Shown here piece after piece: positions 48,997 to 56,654 of a DNA stretch of 64,000 bases (position 1 is the stretch's first letter; each line of letters opens with the position of its first letter). The notes under the pieces are model-generated. The model was not told where the DNA came from and did no database searches. It saw only the letters and a program-made list of their open reading frames with translations. The DNA is from Kitasatospora cinereorecta (GTDB lineage Bacteria > Actinomycetota > Actinomycetes > Streptomycetales > Streptomycetaceae), in the NCBI RefSeq assembly GCF_024172095.1, contig NZ_JAMZDX010000006.1, forward strand, positions 186,001 through 250,000. The letters are read 5' to 3'. The position numbers were made by a program, and so were the translations under genes.

Positions 48997-49039
48997 CCTC
49001 GGGGCGGCGGGATGCTTGGCGGCTTTGCCGCCCCGGAGG
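48997..49039. repeat. Hairpin repeat copy 2 (right of GGDEF gene)
   Basis: CCTCGGGGCGGC ... GCCGCCCCGGAGG around GGGATGCTTGGCGGCTTT, the same loop as copy 1, with arms that differ but still pair. Confidence 0.75.
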
Positions 49040-49044
49040 CTCGG

Positions 49045-49587
49045 TCAGATGCCGAGGGACAGTGCGCGGGCAGACGCCCAGTCGAGCAGGTGGTGGATGT
49101 CGGTCTGGCGGGTGGTCGGGGCGTCGTTGTAGGCGTCAGGCGAGGGCACGGGTCGACCGGTGGTGTGGAGGACTTCCATCACCTGGATGCGGGCGCGGAC
49201 GACGGTGGTCGGGGTGCCGTAGCCGTGGGCGAGGACGGCGGCCTGGGCGCCGAGGAGGCAGACCCGGCCCTGGTCGTCCCAAAGGCGGCCCTGCGTCCAG
49301 CCGAAGGCGGTCATGTACCGCGAGGCGAGGGTCAGGTGGTCGGCGACCGTGACCGGCACGGGTCGGGCGGGCCGGTGGGCGATCCGGTCGAGCAGGGTGG
49401 GGCGGGGCTCGGGGAAGCCCGCGTGCCAGGGCTGGACGGTGCTGCCGAAGCGGTACAGGTCCCGGACGGGCTGGGTGGGTCGGGCGGTGGCCGGGAGGGT
49501 GGCGAGGTAGGCCTCGATCTCGGCGACCAGGGCGGCGCCTTCCGGGGTCAGCGCGAGCGGGCCCCAGGTCAGGACGGCGGAGTTCAC
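49045..49587 (-). CDS. DUF6197 family protein
   Basis: 180 residues from GTG 49587 with GAGGAGA upstream. Recognisable parts are the segment TLLDRIAHRPARP, then ASRYMTAFGWTQGRLWDDQG and RVCLLGAQAAVL. These match the DUF6197 proteins common on Streptomyces mobile elements. No catalytic motif is visible and the role is unknown. Confidence 0.75.
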   Translation of the reverse strand: MNSAVLTWGPLALTPEGAALVAEIEAYLATLPATARPTQPVRDLYRFGSTVQPWHAGFPEPRPTLLDRIAHRPARPVPVTVADHLTLASRYMTAFGWTQGRLWDDQGRVCLLGAQAAVLAHGYGTPTTVVRARIQVMEVLHTTGRPVPSPDAYNDAPTTRQTDIHHLLDWASARALSLGI

Positions 49588-49599
49588 GGCAGCGTCTCC

Positions 49600-49794
49600 T
49601 CACTTCTGGGTGTTGTTGACGATCTCCACGCCGGACTTGGTGGTGGCGTCGATGGCGGGGGCGATGAAGGTGTGGGCGACGTAGAAGCCGAACAGGCCGA
49701 TCACGACGGCGACCCACAGGCGGATGCCGAGGAACTTGATCGCGGCCCAGGTGGCGATGCCGAGGACGAGCACGACGGGCAGGGTGATGGTCAT
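49600..49794 (-). CDS. Small membrane protein of the spread region
   Basis: 64 residues: two close hydrophobic segments (MTITLPVVLVLGIATWAAIK; LWVAVVIGLFGFYVAHTFIA) then a polar tail. It sits among spread (Spd) genes and probably contributes to intramycelial transfer, by position only. Confidence 0.65.
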   Translation of the reverse strand: MTITLPVVLVLGIATWAAIKFLGIRLWVAVVIGLFGFYVAHTFIAPAIDATTKSGVEIVNNTQK

Positions 49795-49809
49795 GGCGGA
49801 GCGCTCCTG

Positions 49810-50001
49810 TCAGCGGACGGTGCAGCGGTGGGTGCGGGCGGCGATCTCGGCGGCGGCGCGGCTGTCGTAGTCGGCGGAGAAGCCGCAACGCGGGGCGGTG
49901 CAGGCGGCGGTGTGCTTCTCGCGGCCGCGGCCGTCGTAGTAGGTGGCGACCTGGACGGGGCCGATGCGGACGACGTTGCGCGGGCGGATCGGGCGGGGCA
50001 T
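49810..50001 (-). CDS. Mobile element transfer protein (Spd-like, zinc-finger)
   Basis: 63 residues, start MPRPIRPRNVVRIGPVQVAT. CTAPRCGFSADYDS and ARTHRC supply a CxxxxC...HxC set that could bind zinc. Such proteins are annotated as mobile element transfer proteins in AICEs and conjugative Streptomyces plasmids. Confidence 0.72.
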   Translation of the reverse strand: MPRPIRPRNVVRIGPVQVATYYDGRGREKHTAACTAPRCGFSADYDSRAAAEIAARTHRCTVR

Positions 50002-50015
50002 GGGGTGACCTCCTG

Positions 50016-50693
50016 TCAGGAGAGCTGGTCGGCGATGGCGGTGGCGAAGTGCGGCGGGACGCCGAGGCGGGCGCGGAGGGTGTCGGTGTCGATCGCCTCG
50101 CCGGTACGGGTCTGGTGGTCGGCGGCGACCTTGCGGGCGTGGTCGAGCAGGGCGGCGGGCACCGCGACGGCCGGCGGCACGGGGGCCGGGGCACTCGGCA
50201 GCGCGGGCGCCGGTTCAGCCGCGGCGATGGGCTCCGGGGCGGGTTCTGCGGTGGGTGGTTCGACGGGCTCCGGGATCTCGTAGAGCGGGAGGTCGATCTC
50301 GGGGCTGTCGTCGTCGGTGTGCGCGGTGGTGGCGTGGGCGAGGAGCGTGCCGCCGAAGAAGGCCAGGGCGGGCCATCCGGCGACCAGGATCCGCAGCCAG
50401 GCCGGGACGCTCGCCAGGTTGAGGAGTCCGGCGGTGGCGACGTTCGCGCCGAGCGAGGCGGTCAGCGCGATGCCGAACCAGGTCCAGGCGGAGGCGGCGG
50501 GGCGGCCGGCGGCGCGAAGGGTCCGCATGCGGCGCCAGGCGGCGACCAGCAGCAGGTCCACGGAGACCGGGTAGGCCCAGGCCTTCCAGCCGTGCTGCCC
50601 GGCGGCCTCGGCCAAGTCGTGCAGATGGGCGAAGGACAGGGCTCCGGCGATGACAGCCTGGATGAGTACGGCGTCCGGGCGGGGCAGGCGCAT
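50016..50693 (-). CDS. SpdB-like DUF2637 membrane protein
   Basis: 225 residues. Four hydrophobic helices occupy the first ~120 residues (LIQAVIAGALSFAHLHDLAE, YPVSVDLLLVAAW and others), then a Pro/Glu/Ala linker and a C-terminal helical domain (LLDHARKVAADHQTRTGEAI). This is the usual DUF2637/SpdB architecture of spread proteins, which help plasmids and AICEs move between hyphal compartments. Confidence 0.85.
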   Translation of the reverse strand: MRLPRPDAVLIQAVIAGALSFAHLHDLAEAAGQHGWKAWAYPVSVDLLLVAAWRRMRTLRAAGRPAASAWTWFGIALTASLGANVATAGLLNLASVPAWLRILVAGWPALAFFGGTLLAHATTAHTDDDSPEIDLPLYEIPEPVEPPTAEPAPEPIAAAEPAPALPSAPAPVPPAVAVPAALLDHARKVAADHQTRTGEAIDTDTLRARLGVPPHFATAIADQLS

Positions 50694-50697
50694 TGGG

Positions 50698-50937
50698 TCA
50701 GTCCGCCGTTCGCGCGGCGGAGGCGAACTCTTCCATCGCGCCGAGGAAGGCGGCGGTCTCGGCGGCCAGCTCGCGGGCGAACTGGAGCTGATCGGCGACG
50801 GACGCTCGGTCGTCTCCGGCGATCGAGAGGCTGAGACCGGAGCAGGAGACGGACAGGATCGGGGTCCTCTGGCGCCCGTAGGCGTGGCAGGTCACCCAGG
50901 ACGCTCCGTCGACGTGGAAGTAGATGGAGCCGGACAT
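50698..50937 (-). CDS. Conserved small AICE protein, unknown
   Basis: 79 residues, MSGSIYFHVDGASWVTCHAY at the start with GAGAGGA upstream. It looks like a compact beta-rich domain followed by a helix (DQLQFARELAAETAAFLGAM). I do not recognise it. It lies between spdB-like and tra genes. Confidence 0.6.
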   Translation of the reverse strand: MSGSIYFHVDGASWVTCHAYGRQRTPILSVSCSGLSLSIAGDDRASVADQLQFARELAAETAAFLGAMEEFASAARTAD

Positions 50938-51023
50938 TGGCGGTCCTCTCGGGGAGGTTCGGGCATGGCGGGGTAGGGACGTGGCACGGAGACGGCCGCG
51001 CCGGATCGCTGGAAAGGGATGCG

Positions 51024-52412
51024 TTACTCGGCGGCCGGGTTCGGGACGAACCGGGGCGGTGTCGAGGGCTTCGGCGGGACGACGGGCGAAGCCGGGACGT
51101 GCGGGCGGAACGCGGCGAGCGTGGGCAGCGCCGGGGTGAGGTGCGCGTACTGCCGGCAGATGGCGGCCGCCTCGGCCAGGGACACGTTCGGCGTGCGGAT
51201 CCGCGACCAGCCGCCAGATGTGTCACCGGCGATGGCGACGCCCGGCATCTCCGGGGCGATCTGAGTGGCGGCGAGGACGGCCTCCGGCGAGATGTCGCCG
51301 AGTCCCATCTCCGCCGTGGGCTTGTCGTTGACCCGGTGCACCACGCGGCCGGTGAGCTGGGCCCGGAGCATGGTCGCACCCTTGCCGAGTTCGGCGCCGA
51401 ACCGCTGCCCGCTGGCCTCCAAGAACATGCCAGCAGCGCGGCCCAGTTGGGCGAGGCGGATCAGCTGGGTGACCATTTGGTCCCGCCGTGCTTCCTCCTT
51501 GCGGCTTGCGACGAGGAAGAGTTCGGCGATCTCGTCCACGATCAGGACCACCGGCGTCGGCCGTACCTTGGCGGGCAGGCCCCAGATGTCGGAGGTGATC
51601 TCGTCGTCGGCGACGCTGCTGGGGATGCCCTGGTGGTCGCGGATCAGGTCGTAGCGGTTCTCCATCTCCTCGACCAGGGCGTCGAGCAGGTCGGCCGCCA
51701 TGTCGGTATCGGTCGCGAGCGCGGAGAGCCGGGGTGCGAATGGGGCCTGTTCGACGCCCCGCTTGCAGTCGATGCCCGCGATCGCCACGTCGCGGGTCGC
51801 GAGGCCGGTGATCAGGTTGCGGATGTAGACCGACTTGCCCGCCAACGTGGCGCCGAGCGTCATCGCGTGCGGTACGGCCCGGTAGTCGCGGACGAACGCG
51901 GTCCCGTCCTCCCGCAGGGCCACCGGCACCACCAGGTCACCGGACGGCGAGCGACGTGGCATCCGCACCCGGCGCAGGACGTCGAAACCGGTCATCCGCA
52001 GCTCCACGATGCCGGGCTTGATCTCGGCGACGTGGACGGAGTGAACGCCCCAGGCGTGCCGGAGACGTTCGGCGGAGGCCGCCACGTCGGCCGGTTCCTG
52101 GCCGGGCGCGAGCCGGAGCCGGACCCGCAGGCCAGTCGCCGTCGGGCGGATCCGGCGGATGCGCGGCGGCACCGGACGGATCTCCCGGCGGGTCGTCGCC
52201 CGGGTGACCAGCACCCGCAGCCGCGAGGGCGCCACGGTCAGCCCGCACGCATCCATCGTGCTGCCGTAGGTCGTCGCGAACCGCACGGCAGTGGCCGGGA
52301 GACCGACCGTCGACCAGTACACCGCCGGAGCCTTCACCCGGGTGTACGCCGCAGTACCCGCGAGAGCGGCGAGCGAGCCACCGACCTCGGCGAGGAACAG
52401 TTCCCCCGACAC
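51024..52412 (-). CDS. TraSA/TraB-like FtsK-SpoIIIE DNA translocase
   Basis: 462 residues from GTG 52412. The motor has Walker A TLGATLAGKSVYIRNLI, VAIAGIDCKRGVEQAPF and Walker B TPVVLIVDEIAEL. The sensor region is LIRLAQLGRAAGMFLEASGQ. This is the AICE-type translocase that moves double-stranded DNA between mycelia, unlike relaxase-based systems. No membrane helix is obvious at the N-terminus. It follows the SCO3933-like gene by five bases. Confidence 0.93.
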   Translation of the reverse strand: MSGELFLAEVGGSLAALAGTAAYTRVKAPAVYWSTVGLPATAVRFATTYGSTMDACGLTVAPSRLRVLVTRATTRREIRPVPPRIRRIRPTATGLRVRLRLAPGQEPADVAASAERLRHAWGVHSVHVAEIKPGIVELRMTGFDVLRRVRMPRRSPSGDLVVPVALREDGTAFVRDYRAVPHAMTLGATLAGKSVYIRNLITGLATRDVAIAGIDCKRGVEQAPFAPRLSALATDTDMAADLLDALVEEMENRYDLIRDHQGIPSSVADDEITSDIWGLPAKVRPTPVVLIVDEIAELFLVASRKEEARRDQMVTQLIRLAQLGRAAGMFLEASGQRFGAELGKGATMLRAQLTGRVVHRVNDKPTAEMGLGDISPEAVLAATQIAPEMPGVAIAGDTSGGWSRIRTPNVSLAEAAAICRQYAHLTPALPTLAAFRPHVPASPVVPPKPSTPPRFVPNPAAE

Positions 52413-52417
52413 GGTGA

Positions 52418-52759
52418 TCAGCCCTGGACCGGCACGAGGGAGGTGACGGCGGCCGCACGGAACGAGATGCCGTGCCGCTTCTGGCCGTTGAACTCGTTCT
52501 CCCAGTCCCGCGCCTTGAGCCCGGTCACCGCGACCGGCATACCGACGGACAACCCCTCGGACACCCCGGTCTCCGGCACGGAGACGGTGTAGAGGTTCGC
52601 CTCACCCTCGTCCGCGATGGTCAGCCCGATGGTCACCAGCCGGGCGTTGGTCTCCCGGTCGATGGCGATCTCGCCCGTCTGGCGATTGGCCACCTTGGGC
52701 GCCGGCGGGACGGCCACGAACACGAACGCGGTGGAGGTGTCGACCTTGAACACAGCCAT
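52418..52759 (-). CDS. SCO3933-family protein
   Basis: 113 residues from ATG 52759, with AGGAGA upstream. The sequence reads MAVFKVDTSTAFVFVAVPPA, then RLVTIGLTIADEGEANLYTV and LKARDWENEFNGQKRHGISF. It matches the conserved protein found just before the translocase gene in AICEs (SCO3933 in S. coelicolor), often labelled regulatory. First gene of the transcript controlled by the two operators upstream. Confidence 0.75.
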   Translation of the reverse strand: MAVFKVDTSTAFVFVAVPPAPKVANRQTGEIAIDRETNARLVTIGLTIADEGEANLYTVSVPETGVSEGLSVGMPVAVTGLKARDWENEFNGQKRHGISFRAAAVTSLVPVQG

Positions 52760-52793
52760 GACGGCTTCTCCTCTAGATGAGGTGATCTCCTGC

Positions 52794-52809
52794 ACTCATG
52801 TACAGGAGT
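52794..52809. promoter_or_regulatory. KorSA-type operator A
   Basis: ACTCATGTACAGGAGT, 35 bp upstream of the SCO3933-like start. It is the exact reverse complement of operator B. Confidence 0.75.
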
Positions 52810-52829
52810 AATGACTAGAAGAGTGCCCG

Positions 52830-52845
52830 ACTCCTGTACATGAGT
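52830..52845. promoter_or_regulatory. KorSA-type operator B
   Basis: ACTCCTGTACATGAGT, a near-palindrome centred on TGTACA; its start is 36 bp from that of operator A. Confidence 0.75.
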
Positions 52846-52896
52846 CAACCCGCCCCGGCGTGAAAACCGAGACGGGTTGCGGAAGGTGATGTTCCG

Positions 52897-53676
52897 TCAG
52901 TCCTTGGCGGGGAAGCGGTAGTCAAGAACGAACTGGTCAGCAGCCATGACGGTGTCGCAGACCTCGACCACGCGCCCCTCGGAAGTGATCGCATCGCGAA
53001 CCAGATGGATCACAGGCGAGCCGGGGCTCAGAGCCAGCGCGGCCGTCTCCGGCTTGGTCGCCAGGCGGGCCCGAACGGTCTCGGTGAACTCAGCGAGCTG
53101 CTGGCCGTGCTCTTCGAGCCGCGCATAGATGCCGCCGCCACCCGGGTTCTCGGCGAACATCTCGGGGATGTCCTTCACCACGTCCCACGGCAGGTAGGAC
53201 GTCGCCTCCTCCGTCGGCACTCCATCTCGGAAGTACCGGCGCTTGCGGGCCAGGACCTGAGTGCCGACGGGCACGCTCAGCCGCTCGGCGATGTCGGCAG
53301 GAGCCTCGGTCGGCCCGACGAACAGCACGGTCACGGACGGGGTCCCGCCGGAAACCTCGGCCTCAGCCAGATAGGCCGCCTTGCCGGCCTTTCGGTGAGC
53401 CCGGCGGAAGCGGTCCGACGACTTGCGCTGCACCGGTGGGCGAGAGCGTACGAAGGAGCCGCGGCCGTGATGGGTCTCGATCAGCTGCGAGGTCCGCAGC
53501 TCAGCAATCGCCTTGCGCACCGTGCCGGAAGCGACGGCGTACCGCTGCATCAGCTCGGCCTCACTGGGCACCGCCGAGCCAGGAGCCAGAGCGCCCGACT
53601 TGATCTGCGCGGCGAGATCATCCGCAATCTGCAGATACTTCGCCTTGGCCGAGGAGGCCACCTCATTGCTCGCCAT
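52897..53676 (-). CDS. KorSA-like GntR repressor (HutC/UTRA type)
   Basis: 259 residues. The N-terminal winged helix is KYLQIADDLAAQIKSGALAP, then SEAELMQRYAVASGTVRKAI. The UTRA ligand domain follows (VGTQVLARKRRYFRDGVPTE, ALSPGSPVIHLVRDAI). In pSAM2 KorSA represses itself and the transfer/replication activator. Here one operator overlaps the upstream side of this gene and two lie beyond its 3' end at the tra promoter, so it should silence both. An effector binding the UTRA domain is expected but unknown. Confidence 0.9.
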   Translation of the reverse strand: MASNEVASSAKAKYLQIADDLAAQIKSGALAPGSAVPSEAELMQRYAVASGTVRKAIAELRTSQLIETHHGRGSFVRSRPPVQRKSSDRFRRAHRKAGKAAYLAEAEVSGGTPSVTVLFVGPTEAPADIAERLSVPVGTQVLARKRRYFRDGVPTEEATSYLPWDVVKDIPEMFAENPGGGGIYARLEEHGQQLAEFTETVRARLATKPETAALALSPGSPVIHLVRDAITSEGRVVEVCDTVMAADQFVLDYRFPAKD

Positions 53677-53695
53677 AGTCCTTCAGGGCTCCTAT

Positions 53696-53711
53696 TCTCC
53701 TGTACATGAGT
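53696..53711. promoter_or_regulatory. KorSA-type operator C
   Basis: TCTCCTGTACATGAGT, 15 of 16 bases as in operator B. The ATG of the Nudix gene (53706-53708) lies inside it. Confidence 0.75.
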
Positions 53712-54173
53712 AGCAGCCCCGCACCGCAAACTTCAACGCCTCTCCACTCTGTGTCCGTGGCGGGAGCTGTCGTCCGCGAGGACGGGCGAGTGCTGGCGAT
53801 CCGCCGAGCGGACAACGGCACCTGGGAGCCTCCAGGCGGCGTACTGGAACTCACGGAGACTGTTGAGGACGGAGTCCGACGCGAGGTCTTCGAGGAGACC
53901 GGCCTCAGGGTTCAAGTCGAGCGGCTGACCGGCGTCTACAAGAACGTCACGCGCGGAGTCGTCGCCCTGGTGTTCCGGTGCCACCCAGAGAGCGGGACCG
54001 AGCAGCTGTCTGAGGAGTCCACCGCCGTCGACTGGCTCACTCCGAACGAGGTGTCCGAGCGCATGGGCGAGGTCTACGCGATTCGCATGCTCGACGCCCT
54101 CCGCAACGAGGCAGCCCCAAGCATCCGCACCCACGACGGGCAACGCTGGCTCGACACCCAGGCAGCCGGCTGA
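53706..54173 (+). CDS. Pif-like Nudix hydrolase
   Basis: 155 residues from ATG 53706. VAGAVVREDGRVLAIRRADN is followed by the Nudix box GGVLELTETVEDGVRREVFEETG, given here as GG...REVFEETG, which is complete. The start codon is inside operator C and no Shine-Dalgarno is present, so the message is probably leaderless. In pSAM2 the Nudix protein Pif blocks redundant transfer between cells already carrying the element. Divergent from korSA, as in pSAM2. Confidence 0.88.
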   Translation: MSSSPAPQTSTPLHSVSVAGAVVREDGRVLAIRRADNGTWEPPGGVLELTETVEDGVRREVFEETGLRVQVERLTGVYKNVTRGVVALVFRCHPESGTEQLSEESTAVDWLTPNEVSERMGEVYAIRMLDALRNEAAPSIRTHDGQRWLDTQAAG

Positions 54174-54810
54174 TCCCAGGGCAAACGCCCGTGACCTGGC
54201 CAACCAGCCGGAGACCGGCAGGGCGAACAGGGTACGAGGGAGCGGCTGTTACGAGTTTCGCTACTTCATCAAGCCACCTCGCCCCGCTCGGCGGGTAGGC
54301 GGGCGGAGCCCACGAGGAAGGCACATCTACGGCGGATCGGAGATCCGGCGACGATTCCCGGCCTCCTGAACTACTCGAAGAGCAGCCTCACAGTACGTTC
54401 GGGGTGCCGCGCACAGCGCGGGCGGCGCCGGCCTTCCTCCGGCGCGCGCCCCGCCTCCTGTCTGCGCCCCGGCTGGGGCTTCGCCGTCGTCGGCCGCGCC
54501 CACAAAGGGGCGGAAAGCTAAGGCCGGGGCAGGAACAGACAGGTCCAACTTCCACCCCGCACAGCGGACGACGGCACAGAAGGCAAGGGTCAGAACCAAC
54601 CCCACCGGGGCCGGGGCGGGCGGCTCCGCGGTTTTACCCACCTCTCCGGACCGGGACCCGCGTCGAGCAAGACCGGGGGGCCACTCGGCCAAATTGCGGT
54701 CAGGCCCAAAGAGCCCTGACCGAGTCGCAGCAGCTTACGGCCCCCCGATCATGCTCGACCCCAGACCAGACAGGACACCGGCCAAAACCGCTCCACCGCC
54801 CGTAGCAGGC
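54174..54810. other. Non-coding block with possible origin or transfer locus
   Basis: 637 bp with no credible gene; frames that open here are Arg/Pro-rich shadows. It contains the long structured inverted repeat at 54662-54759. The position between the regulatory and cargo genes suits a cis-acting transfer or replication site. Confidence 0.5.
54662..54759. repeat. Nested inverted repeat (cruciform)
   Basis: The outer arms are GTCGAGCA-N4-CGGGGGGCC (54662-54682) and GGCCCCCCG-N4-TGCTCGAC (54739-54759), perfectly complementary except for the 4-base internal loop. An inner hairpin has GGTCAGG (54698-54704) and CCTGACC (54715-54721). Confidence 0.75.
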
Positions 54811-55260
54811 CTAACCTTGCGCGGGGTTCACCGTGAACGTAGATCCACACATCAGGCAGTGGATTGGACTCGTCCATTCTTCATGGATTTTAAGGGGCTC
54901 AAAGGGATGGCATGGTGGCTCGACCATCATCATATCGTCCGGGTCGTTTGGTGGCGCGCTCAGGTCTGGGGTGGCGTCTCGACTGAACTTGAGACCAAAT
55001 CCGGAGATCTCCTGTTCAAGCTGATCAACTATTGGTCCTGAAGCAGCCGAGTGGATGAAGTCCAGCTGGGCTGGCGTCCACCAGGAATCTTTTCCCGACG
55101 GCGTACCGCAGTAGGGGCAGAAATAGTTTTCGGGTTCTAGGAAATCTTCAGGCCGATCGGCCGTTTCTCCATAAAACCACTTGAATTCATCCCCGCATGA
55201 CGGGCACTCCCTTCTCAGGAATCCGGATGGGTCGAGAGCGAGTTGAATCGAAATCTCCAT
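54811..55260 (-). CDS. Zinc-ribbon protein, partner of the TIR-like gene
   Basis: 149 residues from ATG 55260. The Cys pairs are C19/C22 (ECPSCGDEF) and C48/C51 (FCPYCGTPS), then C135/C138 (HCLMCGSTF), with C117 in PPCH possibly completing a second site. The stretch between is acidic (NDPDDMMMVEPP). GC content is clearly lower than in the tra genes. It starts 9 bp after the stop of the TIR-like gene on the same strand, so they form an operon. I recognise no family. It may sense or regulate the neighbouring effector. Confidence 0.65.
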   Translation of the reverse strand: MEISIQLALDPSGFLRRECPSCGDEFKWFYGETADRPEDFLEPENYFCPYCGTPSGKDSWWTPAQLDFIHSAASGPIVDQLEQEISGFGLKFSRDATPDLSAPPNDPDDMMMVEPPCHPFEPLKIHEEWTSPIHCLMCGSTFTVNPAQG

Positions 55261-55269
55261 CGCGTATCC

Positions 55270-56019
55270 TTAGATGCTGATCTTTGCCGGGAAGCTAACA
55301 GGGCTTCCATCCGCGAGGTTTCCGGTCACCTCAACATCGAAGATCGACTTTCCGCCACCCATGGAAATCGATGCGAGAATCTTGACGCTTTCCCCGGGGC
55401 GGAGGACCTCAATAGGAAGGTCTTCCGTGAGGAGGCTGAAACTACTTGCCTCTGGAGGCGCGGCAACCGATACGTTCAGAACCTCCACTGTGCCGCTGTT
55501 CGTAATGACCAGGCGGTGACTTCGGCCATACCCCTGCAGGCTAGCAGTCAGGCGGGCTACAGACTTCCTCTGCGGTGGCTCATTTAGGACCCTTCCTCGA
55601 CCGGGACGCTCCTTGCTGAGCACCGCCTTGATGGCTTGTCGAAGTCGCCATTTAAGAGTTTCCTTCGATCCCGCCGGGGCGTCCTGCCCATACATTGCAA
55701 CTCGAAAAGCCGAGATGTCAAATGGGAGGTCGTGCGTGTCTTCCGCGATCAGGATCGGCTCGTGCCTCTGCCACGCATATCCAAGCTCGAAGAATACGTT
55801 GGCGTTCTTGCCGGTGCAAACTGCGAAGATGACGTCAGACGAGTCAATGTCTTCTAGGATCTGACCGAGGATGGCACCGGGGGAAAAGACGTCATCACCA
55901 CGCCGGGCGGTTACGCCTTCAGCCGAGCATGCGGAAACAATTTCATAATGAAGCCAGTCCAGCTCATCCCGAAAAGGCATGATGATGAAGGCGGACTTCG
56001 GCGACTCCGTGGTGGGCAA
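55270..56019 (-). CDS. TIR/nucleoside-deoxyribosyltransferase-like protein with beta-sandwich domain
   Basis: 249 residues from TTG 56019, four bases after AGGAGG. Residues ~8-112 match the TIR-like/deoxyribosyltransferase superfamily: SAFIIMPFRDELDWLHYEIV, ILEDIDSSDVIFAVCTGKNA and NVFFELGYAWQRHEPILIAE, ending LPFDISAFRVAMYG. Glu78 of FFELG is the expected catalytic residue for N-glycosidic (for example NAD) cleavage. After a linker, residues ~155-249 look like an Ig/CARDB-like beta-sandwich (RLVITNSGTVEVLNVSVAAP). Similar proteins act as immune effectors; a defence role is inferred. Its GC is lower than the backbone, suggesting separate acquisition. Confidence 0.75.
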   Translation of the reverse strand: MPTTESPKSAFIIMPFRDELDWLHYEIVSACSAEGVTARRGDDVFSPGAILGQILEDIDSSDVIFAVCTGKNANVFFELGYAWQRHEPILIAEDTHDLPFDISAFRVAMYGQDAPAGSKETLKWRLRQAIKAVLSKERPGRGRVLNEPPQRKSVARLTASLQGYGRSHRLVITNSGTVEVLNVSVAAPPEASSFSLLTEDLPIEVLRPGESVKILASISMGGGKSIFDVEVTGNLADGSPVSFPAKISI

Positions 56020-56301
56020 TTATCCTCCTCGGTAATCACTGGGCACCACCGACCGGCCGTGGAGGGAGTGCCCTGGTGGAGGGAGCGTACGCTTCGCCCC
56101 CGCGCTTGTCAGGTGTTGTGCGTGTGTCAGACTGCTAGTCAAAGGAGAGAATTTGGCATGTATATGACTCGATGGATCTCCGCTCATGATCGCTAGGCGT
56201 ATCCGCTGTGTGCAACATGGACACGTGGCAGCGATGACCTGATCATGATCCAGAGGGAGACGTACCGGAGCGCCAGGGTCCGGACAGGCGTCGCCGGGCA
56301 T
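56020..56301 (-). CDS. Possible small CPCC zinc protein upstream of the TIR-like gene
   Basis: 93 residues from ATG 56301; its TAA abuts the TTG start of the TIR-like gene. PLDHDQVIAATCPCCTQRIR looks like a zinc knuckle, but the rest is not clearly protein-like and there is no good ribosome site. It may be a real first gene or just the leader. Confidence 0.3.
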   Translation of the reverse strand: MPGDACPDPGAPVRLPLDHDQVIAATCPCCTQRIRLAIMSGDPSSHIHAKFSPLTSSLTHAQHLTSAGAKRTLPPPGHSLHGRSVVPSDYRGG

Positions 56302-56654
56302 GCTGACGAGAGGTCTCGCGTCGCACGAGATGGGCTCCAGATTGAGCAGTCAGTAACGGCAAATGATGGTGATACGCAACAGCGAGGAGAAGATCCACAA
56401 GTGGCGTTCGTCCAGCTCACGGTGTTGAGACAGCTGATTCCCGAGCTCAGGTCCCTCTGCACGCTTGACCTCATCGAGACCCGTTGTTTGGGGTGTAAGC
56501 AGCTGGGCGCCGACGGGCTGAACGGTCTGTAGTTGGTGGAGCGCGGCCATGGTGGTTCAGATCGACGGGATGCTGGCGTGGACTGTTCGACGCCGCCAAG
56601 CCCTGCAAGAATTCCATCCCGCACCCAGGGTTCGCCACCGCCGAAGGAATCCCG
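56302..56654. other. Degenerate or non-coding AICE segment
   Basis: 353 bp with short frames on both strands (a minus frame at 56350-56550 starts MAALHQLQTVQPVGAQLLTP) but no coherent gene. GC is lower than average. It may be the remnant of a gene lost during cargo exchange. Confidence 0.4.

Noticed and set aside
54404..54805. Open frame over the non-coding AICE block
   Set aside because: Composition is Arg/Pro shadow-like, it crosses the cruciform at 54662-54759, and no ribosome site or motif is seen.
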